From positions 62,001-126,000 of the forward strand of contig NZ_CP092519.1 of assembly GCF_022430525.1 (NCBI RefSeq): DNA of 64,000 nucleotides, read 5' to 3'. The position numbers were made by a program, and so were the translations under genes. Below the pieces are notes generated by a model, which did not search any database, was not told where the DNA came from, and saw only the letters and a list, made by a program, of their open reading frames with translations. This document shows positions 23,839-32,685 of this stretch, piece by piece. This stretch comes from Cetobacterium somerae. GTDB taxonomy: Bacteria; Fusobacteriota; Fusobacteriia; Fusobacteriales; Fusobacteriaceae. The first letter of the stretch is position 1; the number at the start of each line of letters is the position of its first letter.

Positions 23839-24721
23839 AAAATCTATATCCTAAAGAGAGTGTTACACTCTTTCTTTTTCCAAAACCAACTTCAGTTGTA
23901 AATTCAACTGATTTATTTATCTCACTTCTAAAACCAATAACATTGTTCCAAGGAGATGAAGTACTTTCTTTTACTTCAAATTTTCCATTTTTAACATTGA
24001 TTCCAGAAGGAAGAATTCCAAGTGTATTGATATCTCCTTTTAAAGTTTGGGTAATATTTTGATACATAGTTCCAATCCAAATAGAGTTTTTAGTATTATA
24101 AAAGTCAAAGTTATAACCAACTTTTGGAGAAACAACAAAAGCAGAGATATCTCCTTCGATAATGTTTAAAGTAGTATTAGTATAGTTAAAATCAACAAGG
24201 GAGAAGAAATTTTTATATCCTCCAGCTAGAACAGTTCCAACTCCGTAAGTAGTTCCTTCATACCTTAAAGTAAAATCAACATCTTTAATAGGGATGGGAA
24301 TAGGTTTTCCATTAGGAAATATAGAAGGTAAAAAGAAAGTTCCATTAACATTGGCTGTAGAATGTCCTTTTGTTTTTCCCAAAACTCCATAAACATTTAA
24401 AAAAGGAAAAATCCAAAGATCAGCTTTAATCAATTTATTTGTGTTAACTGTTTTAGCTTTATCAGCTGTAAGATTTAAATTATTTCCAATATCTAATTTT
24501 CCAATAGTTCCAGTTAAATTAATCTCTTTAATATCCACATCTTGTTTCATATCTACATATATAACATTTATTCCATAGGGATTTGGAAGTTCATAACCTC
24601 TCTCTCTAGCTTCATCTCCAAGTAAAGGAAACATAGATTTATCTTGTAAAGAATTATCAGAAGAGATAAGTAAAATACTATTAAAAATAAAAGTGATAAG
24701 TAATATTAATGCTTTTTTCAA
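23837..24721 (-). CDS. Outer-membrane beta-barrel protein of unknown function
   Basis: A 294-residue secreted protein: a signal peptide (about 1-20), a short helical-looking start ending in ELPNPYGINVIYVDMKQDV, then alternating strands with barrel character (ADLWIFPFLNVYGVLGKTKG; FTLRYEGTTYGVGTVLAGGYKNFF; SPKVGYNFDFYN). The C-terminus ends in an aromatic (LSLGYRF), as expected for BAM-inserted proteins. I recognise the general type (a small barrel with LPxPYG start) but cannot assign a substrate or named family. It is monocistronic with an AGGAGG site. Confidence 0.7.
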   Translation of the reverse strand: MKKALILLITFIFNSILLISSDNSLQDKSMFPLLGDEARERGYELPNPYGINVIYVDMKQDVDIKEINLTGTIGKLDIGNNLNLTADKAKTVNTNKLIKADLWIFPFLNVYGVLGKTKGHSTANVNGTFFLPSIFPNGKPIPIPIKDVDFTLRYEGTTYGVGTVLAGGYKNFFSLVDFNYTNTTLNIIEGDISAFVVSPKVGYNFDFYNTKNSIWIGTMYQNITQTLKGDINTLGILPSGINVKNGKFEVKESTSSPWNNVIGFRSEINKSVEFTTEVGFGKRKSVTLSLGYRF

Positions 24722-24886
24722 AAGAACCTCCTAAAATATATCATAAGGAGAAATTATATCATAAAAAGAATGATAAAGCTATTGGAAAATTATTAAAAAA
24801 CAAAAGTGTAAAATATTTCTAATATTACTATTTGAAAATATAGGTTATAATATTTATCCATAAAAAATAGGAGGAAATTGTGAAAA

Positions 24887-25327
24887 ATGAAACTAATTAT
24901 ATTGTTTATGATATTTGGAAATATGCTTTTTGCTAATTCAATTTTAGGGTATTGGATGACTCAAGAGGGAAAAAATGGAAATGAAGCCATTGTTTTGATA
25001 GAGAAGGAAAAAAATACATATATAGGGAAAATAAAGTATATAGCGACAGTTGATAAAAATTTTAATATAATAAGTTATACAAATAAAGATGAAATAATTG
25101 GATTTGAATTAGTAAAAGGTTTTCAAAAAATTGATGATGTAACATATAAAAAAGGGCGAATAATAGATCCTAAAAGTTTGAAAGAGTATTATGCATCTGT
25201 AAAACTTGAGGGGGATAAGTTTATTTTGAGAGGGTCACTTGATTCTCATGGAATATTAGGAGCTAAGAGGGTATGGAAAAAAGTGAATAAAGAGTATATA
25301 GAAAAATATGGTGATGAAAAGTTATGA
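24887..25327 (+). CDS. Secreted DUF2147 protein
   Basis: A 146-residue protein with a signal peptide (MKLIILFMIFGNMLFA, then NSILGYWMT). The mature part follows the DUF2147 pattern: GYWMTQEGKNGNEAIVLIEKE, IGFELVKGFQKID, GRIIDPKSLKEYYASVKLEGDKFILRGSLDSHGILGAKRVWKKV, a lipocalin-like beta barrel. Its stop overlaps the start of the NRPS-like gene (ATGA), so the two are translationally coupled. This is an unusual partner for an NRPS and may mean an envelope role. The ribosome site is about 12 bases from the ATG. Confidence 0.8.
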   Translation: MKLIILFMIFGNMLFANSILGYWMTQEGKNGNEAIVLIEKEKNTYIGKIKYIATVDKNFNIISYTNKDEIIGFELVKGFQKIDDVTYKKGRIIDPKSLKEYYASVKLEGDKFILRGSLDSHGILGAKRVWKKVNKEYIEKYGDEKL

Positions 25328-28170
25328 CAGAGAAAAGAAAAGTATCTCCTAACGAAAGAATGTATTTAGCATTTGAAAAAAATTATAACTCTTTCGTAAT
25401 AAATAGGATTGTAGAAGGTAGAGGAGATATTGATATAGAGATACTTCAAAGTGCAGTCAATAAAGTAGGAGATATTTATCCAGAGAGTAGATTTAAATTA
25501 AAAAATGACTATTGGATAGATTCAAAACTAAATCCAAAAGTTATAAAGATTCAGAGAAAAGATGTGGGAAAAGATTTTAAAGAGTTGATGAAAAGAAAGA
25601 TAGATTTAACTAAAGATATAGCTTGTGAAGTATACTATCTTAATGAATTTGATAAAATAACAATTATATTTCGAACTCATCATGGAGTGATGGATGGAAA
25701 AGGACAAGGAATTTGGATTGAAGCAATTTTTAAAGAGCTTAATAATTTAGAGATTGAAAAGTTTTCTTCTAAAGTGAGAGACATAGATTTACTAAAAGAT
25801 AGTGGAATTAATAAAAGCAGTGATATAGTAACAATAGGAAATTATTCACCGCTGAAAGATAGAGTGTCTTATAAAATTACAGATCCAATCTCTAAAAAAA
25901 TAGAGATTAATGAAAAAATAAATAGTATAACAGCTAAATTAATAGGGAGTATCCATAAGTTAAGTAAAGATTCAAAAAGTAGATTTATAATAACAAGAGA
26001 TATAAGAGAAAAGTTTCCAGAGGAAAAATTAAATACTGGAAATTTATCACTACCTATGTATTTAGAAACTACAAGTGAAAATTGGCAAGAGATAAATAAA
26101 GATTTAATAAATACAATATTAAAAAATGAAGATATAAAATATTCACCAAAAGAGTACTTTATATTTGAGAATATCCCAATGAATATTCTAAGATTAGGAT
26201 TAAAATATACAATTTTCAATTATAATAGACAGAAAAAAACGGCAACAACTGCAGTAATATCAAACTTAGGTAGAATTGATTTAGAGAATTATAAAACAAA
26301 ATATTTTATACCAGAAAAAGTTTATGCACTACCAGTAATAACACCACTAGTTCCATTATCTTTTGTAATAACAGAGTTAGATAATAAAACTATAATAACA
26401 GTTGGTTATTATGAAGATAACTATGAAGAGAAGAAATTAGAGGAATATTTAGAGAAATTAAAAGATACTCTTTTAAATAGAGAGAAAGTTAAGATTAAGG
26501 GTAATAAAGAGATAAGAAAAGTTAATATATTTAAAGAAATTTTTAAAAAATCTGAAAAAGAAGATATTTTAATTTTAGAGAATGATAAAGAAATAAGTTA
26601 TAGAGATATATTTATTAGTGCTTCGAAAGTAGCTAGTTATTTGAAAAAAATAGGAGTTAATAAAGGAGACAGAGTTTCTATATCAACAAAAAGAGACTCA
26701 AGTTATTTAATCTCTATATTAGCATGTATAAAACTAGGAGCTGTATTTATACCAATAGATCCAGAGTACCCAAAAGAAAGAGTAGATTATATAAAAGAGA
26801 GCTCAGCAAGTAAGATATTGTTAGAATCTTTAGAGTTTATTTTAGAAGAAGAGGTTTTAACTAATCTAAATTTTAAGGAGTTTACGGAATATAAAAATGA
26901 AGATGTTATTTATACAATTTATACTTCAGGAAGCACAGGAAAGCCTAAAGGTGTAGAGATAACATATGGTACACTTTGTAACTATATATCTAATTGTATT
27001 GAAAAATATGGGATAACAGAGGAAACTATATTTGGATTTTTCACATCAATATCCTTTGATTTATCTATAACAGCTATTTTTACAACATTACTAGCAGGTG
27101 GGAAAATAGAGTTTTTTAATGAGAAAATTACACCAATAACTTTAAAAAATATTTTTGAAAATAGTAAAATGAATAGTGTGAAAATGACACCAACTCATTT
27201 GGAAATTATTTCAAAATATAATATAAAAAAAGATAGGTTTAAGTTAGTAATTGTAGGTGGAGAACAGTTAAAGGTAAGTACAGCTAAAAAAGCTCAGGAT
27301 ATTTTAGGCGATAGTTGTAAAATAGTTAATGAGTATGGACCAACAGAAGCCACAGTGGGTTGTATATACCATATTTTTGATAAAAATAAAACTTATATAG
27401 GAGAGGGACTACCTATTGGAAAACCTTTAGATAATATTGATCTGTGTTTAGAGATTGATACCAATGAAAATATGGGAGAACTCCTTATAGGTGGAGATTG
27501 TTTAGCAAAAGGATATTATAATAATTTAAAAGAGACTACAGATAAGTTTATATACTTAGAAAATAAAAGATTTTATAAATCTGGAGATCTATGTAGAATA
27601 AATAAAGATAATGATTTAGAGTTTTTAGAAAGAAAAGATTTCCAAGTAAAAATTAGAGGTTATCGAATAGAATTAGAAGAGGTTGAGAAAAAGATAGAGG
27701 AGTATCCAGCTATTATTGGATGTAGAGTTATTCCTAACTCATCTAAAAATTCTCTATTAGCATACTATATTGGAAAAGTAGATCAAAACGAACTTTTAAA
27801 AACTTTAAAAGAAAAATTACCAGAATACATGGTACCCTATGCTTTTTTTGAAATTGATGAGTTTCCGCTAAATTCTAATGGAAAATTAGATTTAAAAAAA
27901 CTTAAAGAGTTAGGACAAAAAGATTATAAAGATAATATAGATGAGGTGTCATTATCAAGTTTTGAAAAAAAGATTATCAAAATTTGGGAAGAGATATTAG
28001 AGATAAAAATAGATAAAAATAAAGTAAATTGGAATTTTTATGAATTAGGTGCGGACTCTTTAAGTATAGTTAGATTTATAAATGAGATAGAGCCCTTTAT
28101 AAATAAAGAGGGAGTAGAAAAAATTCTATTAAATCCAAACTTAGAAACAATAAGTAAGTATAAAAAATAA
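25324..28170 (+). CDS. Single-module NRPS-like enzyme (condensation-adenylation-carrier)
   Basis: A 948-residue protein with three domains. Residues 1-385 resemble a condensation domain and keep the catalytic HHxxxDG motif (His119-His120 to Asp124-Gly125), though the domain is divergent and short. Residues about 395-870 are an adenylation domain: YTSGSTGKPKG from 533, FFTSISFDLSITA (with the Asp that holds the substrate amino group), VNEYGPTEATVGC, YKSGDLCR, IRGYRIELEEVE and NSNGKLDLKKL. Residues about 880-948 are a carrier domain with the phosphopantetheine Ser912 in LGADSLSIVR. There is no thioesterase, reductase or epimerase, and no phosphopantetheinyl transferase nearby. It probably activates an alpha-amino acid and joins it to another acceptor in trans. 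The product is unknown. Confidence 0.88.
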   Translation: MTEKRKVSPNERMYLAFEKNYNSFVINRIVEGRGDIDIEILQSAVNKVGDIYPESRFKLKNDYWIDSKLNPKVIKIQRKDVGKDFKELMKRKIDLTKDIACEVYYLNEFDKITIIFRTHHGVMDGKGQGIWIEAIFKELNNLEIEKFSSKVRDIDLLKDSGINKSSDIVTIGNYSPLKDRVSYKITDPISKKIEINEKINSITAKLIGSIHKLSKDSKSRFIITRDIREKFPEEKLNTGNLSLPMYLETTSENWQEINKDLINTILKNEDIKYSPKEYFIFENIPMNILRLGLKYTIFNYNRQKKTATTAVISNLGRIDLENYKTKYFIPEKVYALPVITPLVPLSFVITELDNKTIITVGYYEDNYEEKKLEEYLEKLKDTLLNREKVKIKGNKEIRKVNIFKEIFKKSEKEDILILENDKEISYRDIFISASKVASYLKKIGVNKGDRVSISTKRDSSYLISILACIKLGAVFIPIDPEYPKERVDYIKESSASKILLESLEFILEEEVLTNLNFKEFTEYKNEDVIYTIYTSGSTGKPKGVEITYGTLCNYISNCIEKYGITEETIFGFFTSISFDLSITAIFTTLLAGGKIEFFNEKITPITLKNIFENSKMNSVKMTPTHLEIISKYNIKKDRFKLVIVGGEQLKVSTAKKAQDILGDSCKIVNEYGPTEATVGCIYHIFDKNKTYIGEGLPIGKPLDNIDLCLEIDTNENMGELLIGGDCLAKGYYNNLKETTDKFIYLENKRFYKSGDLCRINKDNDLEFLERKDFQVKIRGYRIELEEVEKKIEEYPAIIGCRVIPNSSKNSLLAYYIGKVDQNELLKTLKEKLPEYMVPYAFFEIDEFPLNSNGKLDLKKLKELGQKDYKDNIDEVSLSSFEKKIIKIWEEILEIKIDKNKVNWNFYELGADSLSIVRFINEIEPFINKEGVEKILLNPNLETISKYKK

Positions 28171-28195
28171 AATCCCCCATATTTGGGGGATTTTT
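28170..28195 (+). terminator. Terminator of the DUF2147-NRPS operon
   Basis: AAATCCCCCA pairs with TGGGGGATTT across a short AT loop, then T's. It also lies ahead of the converging ABC operon and probably serves both. Confidence 0.9.
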
Positions 28196-28203
28196 AAATA
28201 TCT

Positions 28204-28923
28204 TTACATATGTTTTTTTAAAAGAGTTTCATAAGTTCCATCTTTTTTTAGCTCGTCTAAAGCTGTATTAATTTTATTTAAAAGTTCACTATTTTTTTTA
28301 GAGATGGCGATGGCATATTCTTCAGGTTCACCAGATGTTTCAGCTAATTTTAAACCTTTATTATTTTTTACATAGTTTAAAGCAGTTTCAGAATCTAAAA
28401 CAACAGCATCGATTTTATTGTTTTGTAACTCCATGATAGCAGCATAAGAAGCATTATATTTTTTTGACTTAACATCTTTCATCTCGCTAACTACAACGTC
28501 CCCAGTAAATCCTAGCATAACTCCAACAAGTTTTCCATTTAAATCATCAAATGTTTTAATGTCGTTATTATTATCATTTAAAATAATAACTTGGTTAGCT
28601 GTATAATATGGATTTGAAAAATTAACAGCCATTTTTCTCTCATCACTAGCTGTCATTCCAGCAATAACAATATCTATTTTATTAGTTTCAAGAGCTGGAA
28701 TTAGTCCATCAAAAGCCATGTCTTTAATAACTATTTCCATATCTAATTTTTTACCAATAGCTTTAACTAAGTCTATATCAAATCCAACGACTTCCCCTTT
28801 ATCAAGGTATTCAAAAGGTGGAAATTCAGCATTAGTACCAACATAAAGTTTTCCTTTTGCAAAAGTTAAAGTACTCATAATTAACATTAAAAATAGAACC
28901 AAATTTTTAAAAATCTTTTTCAT
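28204..28923 (-). CDS. Amino-acid ABC transporter, periplasmic substrate-binding protein
   Basis: A 239-residue family-3 solute-binding protein with a signal peptide (about 1-22, ending TLTFA). The mature start KLYVGTNAEFPPFEYLDKGEVVGFDIDLVKAIGKKL and the segments DGLIPALETNKIDIVIAGMTASDERKMAVNFSNPYY and VLDSETALNYV are typical of polar or basic amino-acid binders. It is the last gene of permease-ATPase-SBP. The exact amino acid cannot be read from the sequence. In the second such operon in the window (52.8-55.2 kb) the gene order is the reverse. Confidence 0.93.
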   Translation of the reverse strand: MKKIFKNLVLFLMLIMSTLTFAKGKLYVGTNAEFPPFEYLDKGEVVGFDIDLVKAIGKKLDMEIVIKDMAFDGLIPALETNKIDIVIAGMTASDERKMAVNFSNPYYTANQVIILNDNNNDIKTFDDLNGKLVGVMLGFTGDVVVSEMKDVKSKKYNASYAAIMELQNNKIDAVVLDSETALNYVKNNKGLKLAETSGEPEEYAIAISKKNSELLNKINTALDELKKDGTYETLLKKHM

Positions 28924-28957
28924 AATATCCTCCTCAATGTTTTTAAAATATCTTATA

Positions 28958-29686
28958 TTAATGATTTAAAACTTTTTCAATGAAATCTTTAGCTCTAGAA
29001 TGATTAGTTCCATCAAAAAGTTCATCAGGGGTTGTATCTTCTAAAATAGACCCTTGATCCATAAATAAGACTCTATCAGCTACTTTTCTAGCAAATCCCA
29101 TTTCATGTGTAACTACAACCATAGTCATTCCTTCTTTAGCAAGATCTCTCATAACATCTAAAACTTCTCGAATCATCTCTGGATCAAGAGCAGATGTTGG
29201 TTCATCAAAGAGTATAACTTCAGGGTCCATACAAAGAGCTCTAGCAATAGCTATTCTTTGTTTTTGACCTCCAGATAAATGATCTGGATATGCTAAAGCT
29301 TTATCCTTTAATCCTACTTTTTTTAGCAAAAGAAGAGCTTTCTCTTCAACATCCTCTTTTTTCATTCCTTTAACTTTCATAGGAGCTAAAGTAAGATTCT
29401 CAAGAACTGTTTTATGGGGAAAAAGGTTGAAGTGTTGAAAGACCATTCCAACTTTAGCTCTCATATGATTTATATTTGTTTTTGGACTCATTATATCCTC
29501 TCCACTGATATAAATATGTCCAAGAGTAGGTTCTTCTAAACGGTTTATACATCTTAAAAATGTAGATTTTCCACTTCCAGAAGGGCCAATAACTGCAACA
29601 ACTTCCCCTTTCATTATATGGGTAGAAACTCCTTTTAAAACTTCAAGTTCTCCGTAATTTTTAAATAGATTATCAACTTTTATCAT
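28958..29686 (-). CDS. Amino-acid ABC transporter ATPase
   Basis: A 242-residue GlnQ-type ATPase: Walker [11 protein letters not shown]-loop [12 protein letters not shown], signature LSGGQKQR, Walker [13 protein letters not shown] and the H-loop VVTHEMGFA. It overlaps the permease stop by four bases (ATGA), so it is coupled. It energises the import complex with the permease upstream and the binding protein downstream. Confidence 0.96.
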   Translation of the reverse strand: MIKVDNLFKNYGELEVLKGVSTHIMKGEVVAVIGPSGSGKSTFLRCINRLEEPTLGHIYISGEDIMSPKTNINHMRAKVGMVFQHFNLFPHKTVLENLTLAPMKVKGMKKEDVEEKALLLLKKVGLKDKALAYPDHLSGGQKQRIAIARALCMDPEVILFDEPTSALDPEMIREVLDVMRDLAKEGMTMVVVTHEMGFARKVADRVLFMDQGSILEDTTPDELFDGTNHSRAKDFIEKVLNH

Positions 29687-30348
29687 TTATTGCTCAACCC
29701 CTTTTCAACACCTCTCATGATTTTTGTAAAGATTCCAACTAAAACTAGATATATTAAACCAACTAAAAGTAGTGGTTCAACTCCTCTATAAGTTTGAGAT
29801 GTAATTATGTTTGCAGATCTTAAAAGGTCTACTCCACCGATAAACCCAACTATAGATGTTTCTTTTAAAAGAGTAATAAATTCACTAACTAGTGTGGGAA
29901 GTATTTTTCTAACAGCTTGTGGAATTATAACCTCTTTCATAGCCATAGAATAACTCATTCCAAGAGCTCTAGAAGCTTCCATTTGTCCTTTATCAAGTCC
30001 TTCAATACCAGCTCTAATAATTTCAGCAACGTAAGCACTAGAGTTTATTCCAAAAGCAATACCAGCAACTAAAAATATAGGCATGTCACGGAATCCAGCA
30101 AAAATAATATTAGCTAGAACTAGAAGTTGAACAACTGCTGGAGTTCCTCTAATAAGATCAATATAGCAAATAGCTATCCATTTGAATCTAGGTGAAAGTC
30201 TTAAAAGTGCGATAAAAATACCAAAGATAACACCAAAGATAGCTGAAAAAGCTGTAACACCAACTGAAAAAGCTAAACCTTGAAGAACATATTGATATCT
30301 GTAACCATCAATAAAAATTGTTTTTAGTGTACTTAAGTAATCTCCCAT
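29683..30348 (-). CDS. Amino-acid ABC transporter permease
   Basis: A 221-residue HisM/GlnP-type permease with about five membrane helices. The polar family signature [15 protein letters not shown] is near residue 65, and the EAA loop is [24 protein letters not shown] near 110. It is first in the operon and lies behind a long leader with a terminator hairpin. Confidence 0.94.
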   Translation of the reverse strand: MGDYLSTLKTIFIDGYRYQYVLQGLAFSVGVTAFSAIFGVIFGIFIALLRLSPRFKWIAICYIDLIRGTPAVVQLLVLANIIFAGFRDMPIFLVAGIAFGINSSAYVAEIIRAGIEGLDKGQMEASRALGMSYSMAMKEVIIPQAVRKILPTLVSEFITLLKETSIVGFIGGVDLLRSANIITSQTYRGVEPLLLVGLIYLVLVGIFTKIMRGVEKGLSNK

Positions 30349-30385
30349 AAAAATCTCCTTTATATTAGTATTTGGTATAAAAAAA

Positions 30386-30423
30386 GAAGGCCTAAGAGTA
30401 TAGACTTATACTCTTAGGCCTTC
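30386..30423 (-). terminator. Strong terminator inside the leader of the amino-acid ABC operon
   Basis: A perfect 17-bp stem (GAAGGCCTAAGAGTATA with its complement) and a four-base loop, followed on the minus strand by seven T's. It ends 38 bases before the permease start codon, so unless it is overridden it would switch off the operon. This is the mark of attenuation. Confidence 0.85.
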
Positions 30424-30481
30424 CAAAATTAAAAGGGTAAATAATTTTGCGAAAGTAATCCATAGTTATAAAAATAAAAAT

Positions 30482-30583
30482 GGATGGTCAGCATCAAAAA
30501 TTACTAAGAATATAATAGAATATAGAGTTTTTATTATTTTGTACCCTATTCCTATCATTTCTAAATAACATGACCTGACCTCC
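30482..30583 (-). ncRNA. Candidate aptamer or leader domain of the amino-acid ABC operon
   Basis: Minus-strand GGAGGTCAG (30583-30575) pairs with CTGACCaTCC (30491-30482; one bulged A), closing a domain. Inside are TCAT/ATGA and an ATAGGAATAG / CTATATTCTAT helix, giving a three-way-junction-like fold. The closing stem would hide the ribosome site of the leader ORF. I do not recognise a known riboswitch class. The 30424-30481 spacer and 30647-30714 (which holds a weak CCTAA/GTGCTT stem-loop, 30671-30712) show nothing else. Confidence 0.5.
30494..30571 (-). CDS. Possible 25-codon leader peptide of the amino-acid ABC operon
   Basis: An ATG at 30571 lies seven bases after AAAGGAGG and opens a 25-codon frame ending in TGA at 30494. 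The peptide starts MLFRNDRNRVQNNKNS and is rich in Asn (6) and Arg (3). Leader peptides of this kind control transcription attenuation by ribosome stalling when a specific charged tRNA is scarce. It overlaps the structured domain 30482-30583, so the frame could instead be accidental. The good ribosome site argues for translation. Confidence 0.45.
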   Translation of the reverse strand: MLFRNDRNRVQNNKNSIFYYILSNF

Positions 30584-30617
30584 TTTAAAAAATTCTTAAA
30601 CTACTAAAGTTTGATTG

Positions 30618-30646
30618 ATTATAAACTATGAAAATAAAATTGTCAA
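30618..30646 (-). promoter_or_regulatory. Consensus promoter of the amino-acid ABC operon
   Basis: On the minus strand TTGACA (30646-30641), 17-base spacer, TATAAT (30623-30618). The predicted start near 30611 gives a leader of about 260 bases. Confidence 0.85.
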
Positions 30647-30714
30647 ATACTTTTTTATAAAAATATTTTTCCTAAAAGTGCTTATGAGAAAACACTCACA
30701 AGTACCCTTAGGAA

Positions 30715-30746
30715 AAAAGCTGAGCAGGGGGGAGTGCTCAGCTTTT
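30715..30746 (-). terminator. Terminator of the glycogen operon
   Basis: AAAAGCTGAGCA pairs with TGCTCAGCTTTT around a G-rich loop, directly after the GH13 stop codon. On the minus strand the arm is followed by TTTTTTCC. Confidence 0.85.
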
Positions 30747-30747
30747 C

Positions 30748-32685
30748 TTAGACACTTTTACTACTAAATAAAAGTGTCTTTAGTGGGGGGATTTTTATTG
30801 GGAAATTAGTAGATGAATCTATTGGAACGATTAGGGGGTCATTCCAACGATATATGTCAGTCGCTATATTATTACTAAATTTCCCCAGAAATTCCTTCAA
30901 ATTAATTTTAAAAATTTTTGATTTATTTGGATTTCTATTTGTAAGAACTCCTATAAAGTCTCTCTCATTGGGGAAAAATCTTATGTAGGCAAATACATCA
31001 GGATGGGGTGAAAAAAATTTAATTTCACCTTTTTTTAACACTTTAGAACTAGATCTTAAAAAAGATATTTTTTTATACCAATTTAAAAGATTTTGGTCCT
31101 CCTTCCCCCAAGGATATGTTCTTCGATTATCAGGATCTTTACCACCTTCTACTCCAACTTCGTCTCCATAATAGATAACAGGAACTCCAGGAAGAGTAAA
31201 TTGAATTAAACTTAAAGATTTTAAAACTCTAGTAGTTGCAGGCTCTAAATATTGAGGCTCAAGATTAAAATCTTTTACTATATCTTTAACTGAAGTTTTT
31301 ATTCTTTTTACATCATGGCTTCCTAAAAGATTAAAAGATGCAAAATAGTTCTCTTTAGGATAGTTTTCTCTTAAAGAATTCATATATTTACAAAGAGTTT
31401 CACTATCAATAGAACCATTATAGAAATTCAAAAGATATGTTCTAAGAGGATAATTCATAGCAGAGTCTAGTTGTTTACCATTAAAATACTCTCTTCGTTG
31501 CCCATAACTTACCTTATTACTGGCATCTTCCCAAACTTCTCCAATAATAATAGATTCAGAATCGATATTTTTACATTTATATTTTAAACTTTCAATAAAG
31601 AAGCTTGGAAGTTCATCAGCTACATCAAGTCTCCACCCTTTAATACCAGTCTTCATCCAATGGTTAATAACACTATTTTCACCTTCAACAATGTATTTAA
31701 AAAAGCTAGGTTCTAACTCGTTTACACAAGGTAAATCCTTAATTCCCCACCAACAATCATAATCATAGGGGTAATTTTGAAATCTATACCATGGATAGAA
31801 AGGAGAAGATTTATTAGTAGATGCTTCTTTAAAATATATACTATCCTTTCCTGTATGATTAAAAACACCATCTAAAATTGTATATATTCCTCTTTTTTTA
31901 CACTCTTTAACCATATTTTTAAAGTCTTTATATGTACCTAAAACAGGGTCGATATTATGATAGTTATTAGTATCATAACGATGGTTACTAGTTGCTTCAA
32001 AAATAGGATTTAAATATAGGGTTCCAACATTTAAACCTTTAAGATAGTTAATTTTTTCAGTAATCCCTTTTAAGTTACCTCCAAAAAAGTCCCAACGAGC
32101 TATTTCATTTTTACTATTTTTTATATACATTGGAATATCAGACCATCTTCCATATAAAAAACTATTAGCTTTGGGTTCGTTAACTTTACCATCTTTATTT
32201 CCATTTTTAAATCTATCTGGAAAAATTTGATAGGCAATACTTTCTTTAAACCAGTTAGGAGTAGGAGTGTTTTTATAGTATAGGGTAATTTGATAATCAA
32301 TTGGAAAATTCTCATAGATATCTCCTATTCCACCAAGAGCTAGAGAGTTATTACCATAATAAAAAACTGTATTATCATTTCCAATGACTATTTTAAAGTG
32401 ATAAAAAATAGTTTTAGCTAAAGATGGAGTTGTAAAATTAAGAGACCAGACAATATAGTCGTGGTCTCCAATTTTTTTTTCACCTTCAGGAAGCATTTTA
32501 AGCTCTAACTCCTTACCATTTTTTATGATTAAGCTAATATTTAAACAGTTAATATTTTTTTGAGTGAATATATTGAATGTTATATTTTCTCCACAAGGAG
32601 TAGCTCCAAAAGGTGTTTTAAATTGTTCATCTTGAGAATCAAATAAAATAGAATCTTTAGGTAGAGAATAAGAAAGACTATTCAC
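30748..32685 (-). CDS. GH13 alpha-glycosidase, neopullulanase/cyclomaltodextrinase type
   Basis: A 645-residue cytosolic enzyme with no signal peptide. An N-terminal carbohydrate-binding beta domain (about 1-145) precedes the GH13 barrel (about 150-560). Motifs: SIAYQIFPDRFKNG, LNPIFEATSNHRYDT, DGVFNHTG, WRLDVADE with nucleophile Asp354, IIGEVWE with acid Glu383, and NLLGSHDVKR with Asp458. A C-terminal beta domain follows. The N-terminal domain plus RFKNG start resemble neopullulanases that open branched or cyclic maltodextrins. As the last gene of the glg operon it likely debranches or trims glycogen for GlgP. Confidence 0.9.
   Translation of the reverse strand: MNSLSYSLPKDSILFDSQDEQFKTPFGATPCGENITFNIFTQKNINCLNISLIIKNGKELELKMLPEGEKKIGDHDYIVWSLNFTTPSLAKTIFYHFKIVIGNDNTVFYYGNNSLALGGIGDIYENFPIDYQITLYYKNTPTPNWFKESIAYQIFPDRFKNGNKDGKVNEPKANSFLYGRWSDIPMYIKNSKNEIARWDFFGGNLKGITEKINYLKGLNVGTLYLNPIFEATSNHRYDTNNYHNIDPVLGTYKDFKNMVKECKKRGIYTILDGVFNHTGKDSIYFKEASTNKSSPFYPWYRFQNYPYDYDCWWGIKDLPCVNELEPSFFKYIVEGENSVINHWMKTGIKGWRLDVADELPSFFIESLKYKCKNIDSESIIIGEVWEDASNKVSYGQRREYFNGKQLDSAMNYPLRTYLLNFYNGSIDSETLCKYMNSLRENYPKENYFASFNLLGSHDVKRIKTSVKDIVKDFNLEPQYLEPATTRVLKSLSLIQFTLPGVPVIYYGDEVGVEGGKDPDNRRTYPWGKEDQNLLNWYKKISFLRSSSKVLKKGEIKFFSPHPDVFAYIRFFPNERDFIGVLTNRNPNKSKIFKINLKEFLGKFSNNIATDIYRWNDPLIVPIDSSTNFPIKIPPLKTLLFSSKSV

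Noticed and set aside
24850-24865. TTATCCATA, a DnaA-box-like sequence.
   Set aside because: A single near-match with no cluster or other origin feature.
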